This document shows positions 1 through 10,767 of a DNA stretch of 64,000 bases, piece by piece. The stretch comes from Neurospora tetrasperma FGSC 2508. Taxonomy: Eukaryota > Ascomycota > Sordariomycetes > Sordariales > Sordariaceae. The stretch is from NCBI RefSeq assembly GCF_000213175.1, contig NW_009799179.1:5429658-5493657 (forward strand). Direction: 5' to 3'. The position numbers and the translations under genes were made by a program. Position 1 is the first letter of the stretch; every line of letters starts with the position of its first letter. The notes under the pieces are model-generated. The model saw only the letters and a list, made by a program, of their open reading frames with translations. It was not told the origin of the DNA and made no database searches.

Positions 1-2060
1 TATCTTCACTTCGGATATATTAGCGAATACCGCTATATATATTAAATCCTTCCTTAATTCGCTAATCAACTACTACTTTTTATTATTATATATCCTCTTT
101 AATAGAAATACTATTAAAGTAACTAATATACAAGAGAAATTAGAAGAGGTAGGACTAAAAGAAGGGCGTAATTATAATAAACCGGCAGTTATTAGCTAGG
201 TAAGCGAGGATTCGAGTCCTTAGGAGAGTATTTTAGACCTAATACTAATAGAAGAAGTAAGCCAATCTATACTAGTATATAAATTATTCTTTTCTTAACC
301 GGCCGGCGGACTTCGACCTCCTTATCTTTATTATTACTTAAATCCTTGTCGGCTTTATTACTACTATTAAATAGTATATCATCGATTTCGGTGTACTAGT
401 TTTACTACTTCAATTTACTATTAAAAAAATCAGTTTATAAAACATCCTACTTAATTATAACTAAAGGATACTTACTCCTTATATATATAATAAAGCAGCT
501 ATAAATATTAATAATATATTTACTAATCACCCAATTAATTATAAAAAGTAGTACTATCTTATTATAATTTTTAAGTAGGGTCGTCTTCAACTAACTCACC
601 TTCGGTCAGTTAGCTAAGAAAAAAACCTACATATTCTTATAAATATTAAAAAGATTAATAGTCTCGTTAAATATTACCCTAATCTTATATATAAGGGTCA
701 ATTATATTTAATAGTTAATTTTCAATATATTCTAACAATTATACACCCGCTTACAAAACAAATTCTAATTAGGGTATTTACTACGTAGCCTTCTAATTAC
801 CATATTGAAAGCTATAATTAACCATTTACCCTTAAATCCCCGGACTATATCTTTCTTTTTTTAAATATTAATTAAGAAGGTGAAGAATAATCTAGTTTAG
901 CCGGTAAATTATTATAGGGCGGCGCTAATCTCTTTAAAGAGAGGGAATTTATTATTAAATAAAGCGGGCTTAGTATTATAATTTATATCACTAGAGCTAG
1001 CAGCAATAGAATTAACAATAGGTATATTAAAGAAAGACGAACCTACAACAGAATTCCTCTCTATCGAAGAACCTATTATAGGATTCCTCTCTATCGAAGA
1101 ACCTATTACGGGATTCCTCTCTATCGAAGAACCTATTACGGGATTCCTCTCTATCGAAGAACTGGCGGTAGAGGATGAACCAGCCTAGGCAGGGCAGTTA
1201 ATAGGGGTAAACTAAAGTCGAAGGATTATAACTTCTAATTAAAATAATAGTATTAAGATTATAAAATAATCTACACCCGGCTGCCTGGGCGGCCGGTTTA
1301 ACTAAATAGGCAATACCCAATTAATTCTAATATTAATTTACTATAAAGCGGTTGGAGTTAGTTAGGGTTTAGAAGTACAAAGCGTTTAAAGTTAGGCCAG
1401 TTAATTAATTAGGGGGGTAGGCTAGGGAGGCTAAATAGAAGGAGGAAGGTTGAAAGAAGTACTATCTATACGGCTATAATATTATATTCCTAAGTATTAT
1501 AATAATTAGGCGATACAAAACCAAACTCTTTCAATTCTAAATAGATCTCCTAATTATGGTAGCCGTTATATATAAATTTATCTAAACTAAATACCTCATT
1601 ATCGATATTATTACTAAGGCTAGCAATCTATAAATGAGTAGTAAGTATAATAAATAAAGTAAAGGAGTAAATAATAGAGAGATAAGGGTATTAATAATAA
1701 AGGATTTTAATTAATAATATTATAGAGTTAATACTTATATTTATACTCTATTCGACTCGACTCTATTTAATTCAATTTGATTTAATTAGGTATTCAATTG
1801 GCTAGAAACCTTCGATTTATATTAATTTGCTATTATTACTAGTAATAATAGCTTTTATACACTAATATTATAATTTATTCAATTGCAATTATTATTATAG
1901 TAGACTATTATTTATATCCCCCTTTTTATCCCCCAACTATTTATAATTAATTACCGCCACCCCCTAACTTAAGGATTACTTAGAAGTTATATAGTCTTAT
2001 AAAACGGCTTCCTAACTATCCGACGGTAGTATCCATATGTAAATACCTTCAATATTAAGT
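1..2060. repeat. RIP-degraded repeat fossil (AT-rich block)
   Basis: The block is made up largely of A and T, with TpA steps dominating and CpG scarce, and it gives way to normal composition between about 2060 and 2340. This is the signature of repeat-induced point mutation acting on a duplicated element. Short stretches on the plus strand still read as protein-like, and around 1430-1500 there is a spacing that resembles a zinc knuckle, so a retroelement origin is plausible, but I cannot assign a family. The element is broken throughout, and neither terminal repeats nor a target-site duplication can be seen; its left edge lies outside the window. Age cannot be judged because RIP destroys the clock. 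Confidence 0.8.
1051..1163. repeat. 30-bp tandem repeat, about 3.8 units
   Basis: Units start at 1051, 1081, 1111 and 1141 (the last partial). They share the core GGATTCCTCTCTATCGAAGA and differ at only a few bases; units two and three are identical. The unit length is a multiple of three and the array reads as a ten-residue repeat (GFLSIEEPIT) on the plus strand. It lies inside the RIP-degraded block, but its copies stay nearly identical, so it either arose after most RIP or was kept uniform by slippage. Confidence 0.85.
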
Positions 2061-2250
2061 TTGTTACAGTAATTACAGTCTTGTAGTATTAAAATCGAGG
2101 CATTTTATAAGGATTTCGACGATGCGCTGTACCCAATTGTATAGCCTCGCTTAATAGCGCTACTAAGTACGTGCTAGCGCTACTATATAATAAAAGATAA
2201 AAAGAAAAAAAAGATAAATAGTATAATATCCCTGTTGGTTACTGCAGATG

Positions 2251-2319
2251 GCGCTTTGTACCCTCCTCTACCCTTGTAAGAAGTCAGCAGATTTTTTGCT
2301 GACTGAACCAAACGCGCCC
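2251..2319. mobile_element. End fragment of a Tourist/Harbinger-like MITE
   Basis: This stretch shares the block CTTTGTACCCTCCTCTACCC, a short hairpin-like spacer and the end GAACCAAACG-CG-CCC with the right end of the complete element at 63012-63406. It is therefore a diverged relative or truncated copy of the same family. I do not find the matching left end upstream, where sequence is RIP-degraded. Confidence 0.65.
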
Positions 2320-3544
2320 TTAGTATAGTGTACTGCGCAGTCGCTTGTCGAGCTTGTTGAGCTTGCCTTCCCGTCAGTTGTCACGCTTGGCTCTCCTCCA
2401 TGCATTCCATGGATCCAGAGATCCTATCCAGGAAGGGTGTGAGTATGTAGTGTAACTACCGTGTAGTGTGCATACGTACATCGTACGCCAATCATACACT
2501 AGATATGGTAAGTAGGCCAAGAGGCGGCTGAAGCTAGTATATCGAAAGAGTAACCATTCTCATTGTGATCTCTTTCTCGTCATTCTGCACCCACTCAGGC
2601 ATTGTGAAAAGAGTCAAAGGTGAAAGGAGTTGAACTCCCAACGAAGGAATTTGATCGGCTGAGATCATGATGACTTCTTGCTCTTCTTCTTTTCTTCCCT
2701 TTTCCAGACATGACAATCTAAAATCACGGTCCCTGATCGATCTCACCGCCAACGAAATCCGAGCCCAACTATCAAATCCGAGACAGCCAAGGAGGGCCAA
2801 GGAAAGGCCGAGATAAAGCCAAGAGCCAGGTCGCGTACAGCACCCGATCAAAAAACTGATATATTTCTCACGGAGAGTATTGGTCATTCCGTTTCAGAAT
2901 GGGCTAGACTGAGGGCGTAAGGCTGGGTGGGCATGACGTGACTGGGGAATACCTATATATTGCATAGAGAGATGTTTTCGACTTGTACGTAACCGATATC
3001 GCTCATCCTACTACACGATATAATATCAGTCGAGTCTCTACTAAAGTCAAACTCAATTACCTGTGATCTTCTAGTGTAGACTTTGGTGTTACTCCAATAT
3101 CTTGCCATTTCTTGGTACAATTTGTCCCGGGTCCTTCCCGTCCTTGATCTTCGGAGGCGGCCTCTAGCCTACCTCCACTGCTCCGTAGCTGCCGAGAACC
3201 ATTACCCATGCATGTCCTACCTTGATAATTGCTTTGAAACCGCGAGTGATCAAAATCGACGCTTTTATGAACCCCGTGCGTCTATGGCGTCGTTCTGGGC
3301 TTCCGAGTGAAATTGTGCTCTGCCGCTGGTTGTGCTTCTAGGCCGTCCTACACCGCAGTAATTATCGGGTCCAAAGCTGACCTCTTCCGTGTCCCGTTCC
3401 TTGGCGGTGCTCTCGGCGAAAACAAACAACACACGGAGCAGGAAAGGTTCGAGGCACAATCAACAATGGAAACCTAACATGCTTCCCTCGCTCTTTTTTC
3501 GCTTTTTTTTCTAGCCCGGTACCTCCCTCATAACCTTTAAATTA
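2320..3544. other. Intergenic, no supported gene
   Basis: Normal base composition returns here. A 117-codon minus-strand frame (2534-2887) contains a hydrophobic stretch but has no other support. The rest is presumably the 3' flank of the CHORD gene. I see no RNA gene or clear regulatory site. Confidence 0.5.
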
Positions 3545-4719
3545 CTACACCCTTCCGGCTCGGCCGACCTGCAAAATCTCACCTGTTGGCCGGTCATCGC
3601 TGCGTAGCACCGGCCAAGAGCTGCCGTCTGCCTTCCACAACGTAACCTCCAGCTTGGTGCCGAGGATCTTGTAGCTTGACTTCTCAGGGACAATGGGCCC
3701 AAAGAGCGACACCTCCGTCTTGTACCTTTTTACGGGGCTGTCCGTCGTGGGCAAATCCAGAACAATGGAGTTGGGCTTGAACTCAACCTTGGCAGCGTCC
3801 TTATTGATCTTCTTGAGGAAGAAAGATGCGATGACTGACGAAGGGGTCTGGTAGAAGTCGGTCCTGAGAGCAAACACAGGTCAGTTGAGCTGCAGTGGAA
3901 TGGCAGGATCAAGCAGATCAAAATGAAAAAGAATGTTTGCAGGGCACAGCCATCCTTGGCCGACCTTGGCTGCGAAACATCATCACCACGGACGGAACTT
4001 ACCTGACCATCTCCAAGATCTCCTCGCCTCCTGATGCGGCCGCAGCCTCCTTCTTCCCGCTACCGACAAACAGATGCCGATCCTTGGTCTTGCAGCCCTC
4101 AATCTTCATGAACTGGTCAAACTCAAGGACGCGGCGCTTGCAGCAGCTGTACCCCTTGCTTCCCTCGTGGAAGATGGGAGCGCCGGGGTGGTGTACACAC
4201 TTCTCGCCCTCGCGGTTGGCGCCCTTCTGGTAGGTCGCGCCGCAAGCCTTTCTCCTGCACACGCGGCCATCCGGAATCTCAATTCCTTCCTCGTCATCAT
4301 CGGATTCTGGCGCCGGCGGCGGAGGAGTGGGAGCATGTTGCGCAACAGGCACGGGCGTACGGGTCGGTGGCGGAGGGGTGGCGGCCAGAGACTCGAGCAG
4401 TGATGGATCGGCCTCGTTCTTCTCGATCTTGGGGGGAAGATCGGTGGTACTGTGCTTGCCTTCGGTACAAGGCTCAATGGTCATGAACTCTTCGAAGGTG
4501 AGCACGCGCGGCTTGCAGCACTTCCATCCTAAGCAGCCATGTGCGTTAGCCGGGGCTGTCTTTACATCTCGCCGAACTTGGACAACATCAAACTGGACAT
4601 TACTTGCCCTTCTGGCCTTCGTGGAAAACAGGGGGTCCAGGGTGGTAACGGCAGACCTCCTGGGGGTCGGTGTAGACCTTGCCGCAACCTTGATGGACGC
4701 ACTTGTTGGCCTCGGACAT
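3545..4719 (-). CDS. CHORD and CS domain protein (RAR1/CHP-1/morgana type)
   Basis: Predicted join, minus strand: 4719-4608, 4528-4003, 3863-3545, giving 318 residues. The protein has two cysteine/histidine-rich CHORD zinc modules (about residues 7-66 and 128-187, both with the HPG-P-FHEG-KG-CC-R core) separated by a proline-rich acidic linker, and a C-terminal CS (p23-like) domain from about residue 220. The family acts as an Hsp90 co-chaperone in the cytosol; plant RAR1 lacks the CS domain, so this matches the animal/fungal form. The first intron (4607-4529) is of the GC-AG class: only the donor G|GCAAGT keeps the CHORD core intact, while the nearby GTAATG would break the frame. The second intron is 4002-3864. 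The start is the first ATG upstream of CHORD1. It is divergent from the glutaredoxin-like gene. Confidence 0.92.
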
Positions 4720-5343
4720 GGTTATCCAATTATGCAGGTGTGAGAACCTTGAAAGACAGTCAATGCAGATTCGCTTGACGCGAGTGATGCGCTATCGAAA
4801 AGAATACCTAAAAGATGCAGACTGTATTCAGTTGACAGAAAGCTTAGTCGATGCTCATCCAACGTTAACAGGAGGAGCCGAGGGGAGTGGTTTGTCTAGA
4901 AATAGATGGAGTACGAGATGGGCCTTGTGGAAGTTTCCGTTCAGAAGAGCGTAGAACATTCAAGCTTTCTACAGCATCAGCGGCTTCCTGTTCCAGCCAG
5001 CGTGCCAATTCCCAAATACCAGTGCCGGCGCGCCGTCGGGTTGAGAAGTGGGGGCGGGGAAGCACCCCGGAGTCGTGAGCTCGGACCCGTATTGTCGTCA
5101 CTTCGAGGTACCTCTTCAGTGGTCGCGTGCTGCGCGTACAGTGGGTGTGCCCCGACGGCAGGCAAGCCAGCCCTAGGTAGGCAGGTACATGCTTTCCTCT
5201 TGTTAGCAACTGAAGCGCTACACAGTATGTCCAACGTCAACAACATCCGATCTAGTTAAGCCAAGTACAACAACACCATACATCCTCGAGACATCTAAAC
5301 GCATCTCGCTGTGGTTACCTTCACAAACTCTAACAGTAACAAC
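4720..5343. promoter_or_regulatory. Divergent intergenic region
   Basis: This 624-bp stretch separates the start codons of the CHORD gene (minus) and the glutaredoxin-like gene (plus), so it must hold both promoters. I see no clear TATA box or other defined site. Confidence 0.5.
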
Positions 5344-5731
5344 ATGCGTCTTACAAGTCGGCTACTTCAGTCCTTTCCGTCCCGGATCACCTTTTTCAGG
5401 CGTGAAGGCTGTGGTCTGTGTGTTCAGGCAAGATCCGTCTTGTCCGATGTCTGGGACCGCCGGCCTTTCGAGTACAAGGAAGTCGACATTGTCAAGCCAG
5501 AGTCTAAGGCCTGGAGAGATCTCTATGACTTTGATGTTCCAGTGGTGAGTTGACTCAGGTCGTCGAACCTCAGGTGGAAGTTAACACCCAGTGACACCTT
5601 GACAGATTCACATCAGCAAGGCTCAAGCCCCAGAAGAAGACCCCCAACTCTCCTCCAAGGCCGTCAAGTTGATGCACCGCTTCACGGTCGAGCAAGTTGA
5701 AACTAAAATGAATCAAGTCGAAGAGTCATGA
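5344..5731 (+). CDS. Glutaredoxin-like protein (DUF836 family)
   Basis: Predicted join 5344-5544, 5606-5731, 108 residues. The N-terminal strand is followed by a CGLC redox pair (C23, C26), then an EVDIVKPE segment and a V-P-V turn that forms the cis-proline side of a thioredoxin-type fold; the order matches the glutaredoxin-like DUF836 family (yeast YDR286C type). The intron (5545-5605, 61 nt) has a GTGAGT donor and a GACAG acceptor and falls just after the V-P-V turn. The upstream in-frame GTG at 5311 is not a likely fungal start, so the ATG at 5344 was chosen. The substrate is unknown for this family. The gene runs tail to tail with the aldolase gene, with only 59 bp between stop codons. 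Confidence 0.9.
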
Positions 5732-5790
5732 GCGAGACTATCCTATTATTGGCACTCGTGTGGTGCGTCGATACCAGGGCCTCATTCTCG

Positions 5791-6792
5791 TTAATACGAT
5801 GCCGGCTTGTCCTGCTTCCCTTGGCCCCGCGCAATGCTTAGGCTGTCCGCCATTGCAGCTCCCAACAAAGTGTAATCCGTTGCGACACTGATCATATGGA
5901 ATCCCTTGTCGGCATACTGTTTGGCCTGCTCTCCGCCTGTGCAGAAGATGCCGCACTTTTTGCCTGCCGTTACGGCAGCCTTCAGGATCCTCTCAATAGC
6001 CTCATCTAGCTCCGGATCCATCTTTCCCTCGATAATCGGGTGGCCGATGTTGTTACCCAAGTCAAAAGGACCAACAAAGATGACATCCACGAGCGGAGCA
6101 ATCTCTTCAACACAGTCCAAGGCTTCCTGTGTCTCGATCTGCACCATGGTCAAGAGACTCTCGTTCGCTTGCTGGAGGTATTCGGTGAAGGTTGGCATGG
6201 GGTTGAAGTTTTGCATAGCGATGGGCGATCCAAACCCTCTCTTGCCTTCTGGTGGGAACTTTGCCGCGGTAACCAAGTTTTTGACATCCTCAACGGTCCT
6301 GATGAGCGGTGCAAGGATCTGGATCACGTCAGAAAATTGTCTCCAACACAAGATACTCTTATACACTCACTCCATGGGCACCACTATCCAACGCTCCTGT
6401 AAAGGGTACATCAGTAACCGTCCAAGTGGCAAGGCAACACGAATGGCACTCACGCTTGACCATCGATGGCTGAAGGTCTGGGATCCGGACAATAGGAGAA
6501 ACGCCCAGGGCAGCAATGGCCGGAACTGCTTCGTGCATCGCAGCATCTGACCAATATCATTCAGCTCAACAAACCCCATTATTCACCACCGTATTCCGGG
6601 TTACCTACCGTCAATGTTTCCATGCTCGCAGTCAACCATTACCCAGTCAGCCCCCGATCGAGCGAGAATCCTCGAGATATTGGCCCCGGGTAGCATCTGC
6701 CAGACACCCATAGCAGGGCGGCTTCCCTGGGTAAAGATTTGCTTCAACGAATTGGCTGCCAGCATCTTGGAAGTTGGGTTACCGGAAGACAT
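5791..6792 (-). CDS. HpcH/HpaI-family aldolase
   Basis: Predicted join, minus strand: 6792-6609, 6546-6454, 6396-6371, 6318-5791, 276 residues, a normal length for the family. These class II enzymes cleave or form 2-keto-3-deoxy acids (4-hydroxy-2-oxoheptanedioate or 2-dehydro-3-deoxyglucarate type) using a divalent metal. Visible family marks are VDCEHG with the catalytic-base histidine H57, VRIP with the substrate arginine R81, the metal-side QIET glutamate and VGPFDLGNNIG near the second metal ligand. The third exon is tiny (26 nt, encoding ALDSGAHG). The three introns are 62, 57 and 52 nt. No mitochondrial targeting sequence is obvious. The natural substrate cannot be told from sequence. 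Confidence 0.9.
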
Positions 6793-8192
6793 TGTACGGA
6801 GTTGGTGAACCGAAGTGACGTGAACGGCTTTGTTCAGTGAAGAGATATGATGCTTCAGGAGTTTTAAAATACGAAGGGGAGGAAAGGCATGCCAAGTCAG
6901 TGGGGATACAGGTGGAAGCTCGGACTAAGTCAACCCGAACTCTTTTAAAGCAAATCCGATGACACACACTGTGAAATCAAAGTTGATGCGCAGCTCCGAA
7001 CCAATGTCCCGCCGCCACATACTCGATGTCAACTGTAATAACCTGACGGCAGATGGCGAGGAAATGTACCGGCTGCGTTGGGTGAACAAGTTCAATTGCT
7101 GGCCAATTTGGTACACCTTCGGGAGATGTTCGTCCCCTGCCTTCGTCCAAGAGATACACAGTAGGGCGGGGCTCCTACTGCGGGGTTCGCGTCTGTATCT
7201 CCCTCCGCATTCGGTTCTACCTAGGCTGTTCTGACTGTAGACACCACAACCTCCGCCGGTATTCGGATTATTGACATGTTCAAACTTCCGAGTCACGGGA
7301 ACGGCAGGTTCAATGGGTTTGAATGGTCTCATAATGGAAGTCCATTAAGCGAAGGTGGACGTTGACATCTGCATCTTGGCCCTACTATACGTGTAAGCTT
7401 CCACAGAATTTCCATAGGGCTCTTTGACACTGCCGCAAATCAGCGACGAGAAGCTCCAGGAGGAGAAAGCTCTGCATTTCTGATGGTAGACTATACGATG
7501 ATGAAAGCAATCATTCAAGCAGCAACCGAAAATAGTTGAGGGCTGCATTGACACCCCAAAGCGGATAAAAGTAAACAAAACAACCCTCCCGATTGAAAAG
7601 GGGCAAGCCGATGGGTGAGCGTCGCTTTTGCGGCAGGCAATTGAGTGGAGAATGGATCCGCTTCAGAAGCTCCAGCCTTCACTACAGCACTGGTACGTCG
7701 GGTTGTCTGCCGTGAGCCGTCGTCAGTGATCTGGGCTTGGCGATTCTACGGAAGAACAAGAGAAGCTCCAGCTTCACGGCGACGTTCTTGTCCCATCCCC
7801 ACGATTTCACCACATCCCTCCCCGCCAGCATTACGTACCCACTATACTTCTTTGACGCGGCGCGCCGACCAGGTTGTATTCCTCTTTCGCGATCGGTCAA
7901 CGAAAAACGAAAACATCAATAACCACGAACCAATTGCCCCATTCGAAGCGACGAACGACCAAACGATCCCATCCGGCCGGGCTTACCAAGATCACACCCA
8001 GCGAATAAGTCGCCCTCGAGTTGAACCGACGACTTTCTGTTTGCATCTACGTATTTCGCTTGAATCAATACTCTTCAAGTTAGACCGTGGGCTTTACGTG
8101 ATACTTTGCTTATCACCGCGGTCTTGGGCCCGCGCATTGCCGGTACGAGAAAACACAAAGACTACAGTAATAGCATCTACTCATCCGTCACC
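6793..8192. other. Divergent intergenic region between aldolase and LSM8
   Basis: About 1.4 kb between the two start codons. Several short open frames occur, none with conserved-looking protein or splice support. The LSM8-proximal part (7640-8190) is pyrimidine-rich, as expected of a leader. No RNA gene was recognised. Confidence 0.45.
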
Positions 8193-8759
8193 ATGTCGGC
8201 GGGCTTGGTAAATTCGTACCTCAACAGTTGGTCTACCCTCCTACCTGAGCCCTTCTGCTTCTTCGATCCCTCTTCCTCTTTCCTTTGTTGCTTCGGTCGC
8301 AAGATCAATTGGTCATGGCATCCCAAAGTCAAAGGATATTCGCAAGACCAGAAAGCTAACAGATCCATCTTTCTTCACTTTAGAAAAGGTTTGCATAATT
8401 ACAGTCGATGGCCGCACCCTAGTAGGCACACTGATCTCGGTAGACATGAGCACGAATGTGGTCAGTATATGCTCCCTCCCAATTCCCATACTTTGATATA
8501 GTCCCTCTGCCACCCAATAAACAAACAAAGCATATCGCGAACGACAACTAACCCTCCAACAAAATAGTTCCTACAAAGAGCAGTTGAACGAGTCATTCGC
8601 TCCCCCGATGACGACGAGCCCTCGGCCGAGATCGAGCTGGGAACGCACATGATTCGCGGGGACACGGTCTGCCTGGTTGGGTTGGTTGATGAGCCGCTGG
8701 ACGAGAGCATAGACTGGACCAAAGTCAAGGGGGCTACAATTGGGACGACAAAGCACTAG
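8193..8759 (+). CDS. lsm8: U6 snRNA-associated Sm-like protein LSm8
   Basis: Predicted join 8193-8226, 8384-8460, 8568-8759, 100 residues. It has the Sm1 motif (VDGRTLVGTLISVDMSTN) and the Sm2 motif with IRGD (GTHMIRGDTVCLVG) in the correct spacing, and it aligns from memory with human LSM8 from the start methionine to the C-terminus. LSm8 replaces LSm1 in the nuclear LSm2-8 ring that binds the 3' uridine end of U6 snRNA and supports pre-mRNA splicing. The first intron (157 nt) has a weak GTTGGT donor; the second is 107 nt with a GTCAGT donor. Both joins keep the frame and restore the Sm fold. The N-terminal exon is only 34 nt. Confidence 0.93.
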
Positions 8760-9241
8760 AATATACCACCGAACCATAAAACCGTTTCTGCGCTATACCT
8801 GAGCGCGTGAGGCATGGTGTCACGCTCCCTCAAAACCAAGAAGAGGAGGCAGGAGAAGGAAATAAAGGAAAAAAAGACAAAAGTCGAACGGTGTGGCGGT
8901 CGCGGGCAGTTGACATAAAGGACAACACCGGTGAATAATGGGCGTGGCACACAAGATTTGGTTGCATCATTGGCATTTGGCACGCGGAGCTACAGGTTTT
9001 CTTTTACTACATTGGTATGCCCAATCGACGATCTTTCTTCCCCTTCTTACTTCCCCGTTAAGACTTATGCTGACCGAGGAAGAAAAATAAGACAAGTTGT
9101 CACGGGCAGGTCCAGCTCTCGTTTTAAGGAACCCAGCGAATATTGATTTCAGATACCCCAGATCTCAAAAACTCCGCGTGGAATAGATTCGCTTTCTATA
9201 TACAAAAAGAAGAAGAAAATCAACAAGTGCTGCCGGCAGAT
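8760..9241. other. Convergent intergenic region
   Basis: 482 bp between the stop codons of LSM8 (plus) and the nucleoside hydrolase (minus). It should hold both 3' ends; A-rich stretches at about 8860-8880 and 9205-9220 could serve polyadenylation. No gene seen. Confidence 0.5.
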
Positions 9242-10767
9242 TTAACCAAAGAGTCTATCCATCAAGATGGCGGCAAACTTCTCGTCGCCGGGGGTCTTGA
9301 CCATCCTGTTAATTCTGTTTCCCTTGTTCACGCTTAGCCAGCCCATGTCGTCTCCGGGAACATCGTCAAAGGTGGTCGCATCCAGAGGATCCGCCGGATG
9401 CGTCTCCACCTTGCTTGACTGCTCACCCGGCTTCGCCCTCTGTCGTCTGTCGACGACATGCATGCCCCTGGTCCATTGGCCGGAGGTCTCGATTCTGATA
9501 TCTTCCGGCTTCGCCACGGGTTCCCATGCAGGGTCATCCTGGGTCAGCATGTACCAAATGCACGCCGGGTCATGGAGAGACAGACCGGGCTCACTGCCGT
9601 CGCCAAGCATGGCTTCGACTTTGTTGAAGATGCCTGTCATGAAGGTCTCGATCCACAGCGCAAGCGGGCTGCCGGACTTGGTGATGGGCTGGATGGTCTC
9701 GTAGAAGTACTTTTTCCTCAGCTCGAGCGGGGTGGTGATATCAAGAGGGAAAAGGGTCAGCTTAAGCTGCTTGGAAAGCTTGGCGGGGTAAGGAGGCAAA
9801 AAGGATTTGCCGTGGATGACGGGGGGCATGGTCGAGATCGGGTTGGGCGAGGTCAGGGCGTAGACGCGGGCGGCGGCAACAGTATCGGCGAAGCAGTTGA
9901 ACTCGGCGACGGGGGTCACGTTGCCCTCGACGTTCACGGCACCACCCATGACAACCAGCTCCTTGGCGCGCAGGAAGGTTTCGGGGTCCTCAGCAGCGGC
10001 CAGCGCCACGTTTGTCAAGGGACCAACGGCAACGACGGTGACGGTGTTCTCGGGCGATTCCTTCAGGATACGGAGAATCTCCTTGTGCGCTGGAGCCTTG
10101 CTTGGGGTGAAGTACTTGGAGTACGAAGGAGGCTCAACTTTTTCACCCTTGGGCTCTTCGTCGCTGAACAGAGAGCGCCAGGTGTCGGCGGGGGAAAGAT
10201 GAGGTTGCTGGGGCGATGGTCAGGTCAAACGTACCATGACAAGAAACGCAACGCAGTCCTCGGAATTTACTTACCTTCTCGTGGACACCATGTAGACCGT
10301 CGGCACCATCTACAATTTGTCAACTGCTCTGTTCCTGGGGGAAAAGCGGTGGGGGTCTCGGTCTGTCTTACGGAAGTGGTCGGCCGCGAGGATCTCATCC
10401 TCCAGCGCGTGCTCCGGACCAACGGCGACAATGGGTTTATGGGTGTTGAGGGCACCGAAACCGCGAGTGCTCTTGCCTGTCTCCTCGCGCCACTTCATCT
10501 CTTTTTCCAGCACGTGGAACAGTGCCACGACGTTGCGGAGACAGCTGCGGGACGGGAAGAAAGGAACTTGAGGTTAGACAAAAGCTGCCGCTACCCGGAA
10601 ATTTTCATGACCATCTATACATACCTCTGAAGCGGAACATTGCCATAAGTGACGGAGATCATAGCAAGCTCAAGCTCCTCGGGTGAGGCACTGAGGGCGA
10701 GAAGAAGAGCCAGCACATCGTCGACACCGGGGTCGGTGTCGAGAATAACACGTTGCTTGGGAGCCAT
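9242..10767 (-). CDS. Inosine-uridine preferring nucleoside hydrolase
   Basis: Predicted join, minus strand: 10767-10625, 10544-10372, 10309-10275, 10207-9242, 438 residues. The N-terminal DTDPGVDD (residues 10-17) is the calcium-binding and catalytic aspartate cluster that defines the family. Further family marks are HGADGLHG, VAVGPLTN and the VVMGGAV/EFNCFADTVAA segment. Such enzymes hydrolyse the N-glycosidic bond of ribonucleosides to base plus ribose, in purine and pyrimidine salvage (yeast URH1). The protein is longer than the usual 310-350 residues; the extra length lies in insertions between the strands and in a C-terminal extension rich in charged residues. No secretion signal is seen, so a cytosolic role is inferred. 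Introns are 80, 62 and 67 nt. Confidence 0.93.

Noticed and set aside
2534-2887. 117-codon minus-strand frame with a hydrophobic segment near the RIP block
   Set aside because: It has no third-position bias, no domain and no splice or promoter support; its position in the flank of degraded sequence makes chance likely.
5311-5343. Upstream extension of the glutaredoxin-like protein from GTG
   Set aside because: GTG is not a usual nuclear start in fungi, and the residues before the ATG at 5344 look non-conserved.
9458-10630. 390-codon plus-strand frame opposite the nucleoside hydrolase
   Set aside because: It is the shadow of the hydrolase exons and crosses its introns. The minus-strand protein has clear family motifs.
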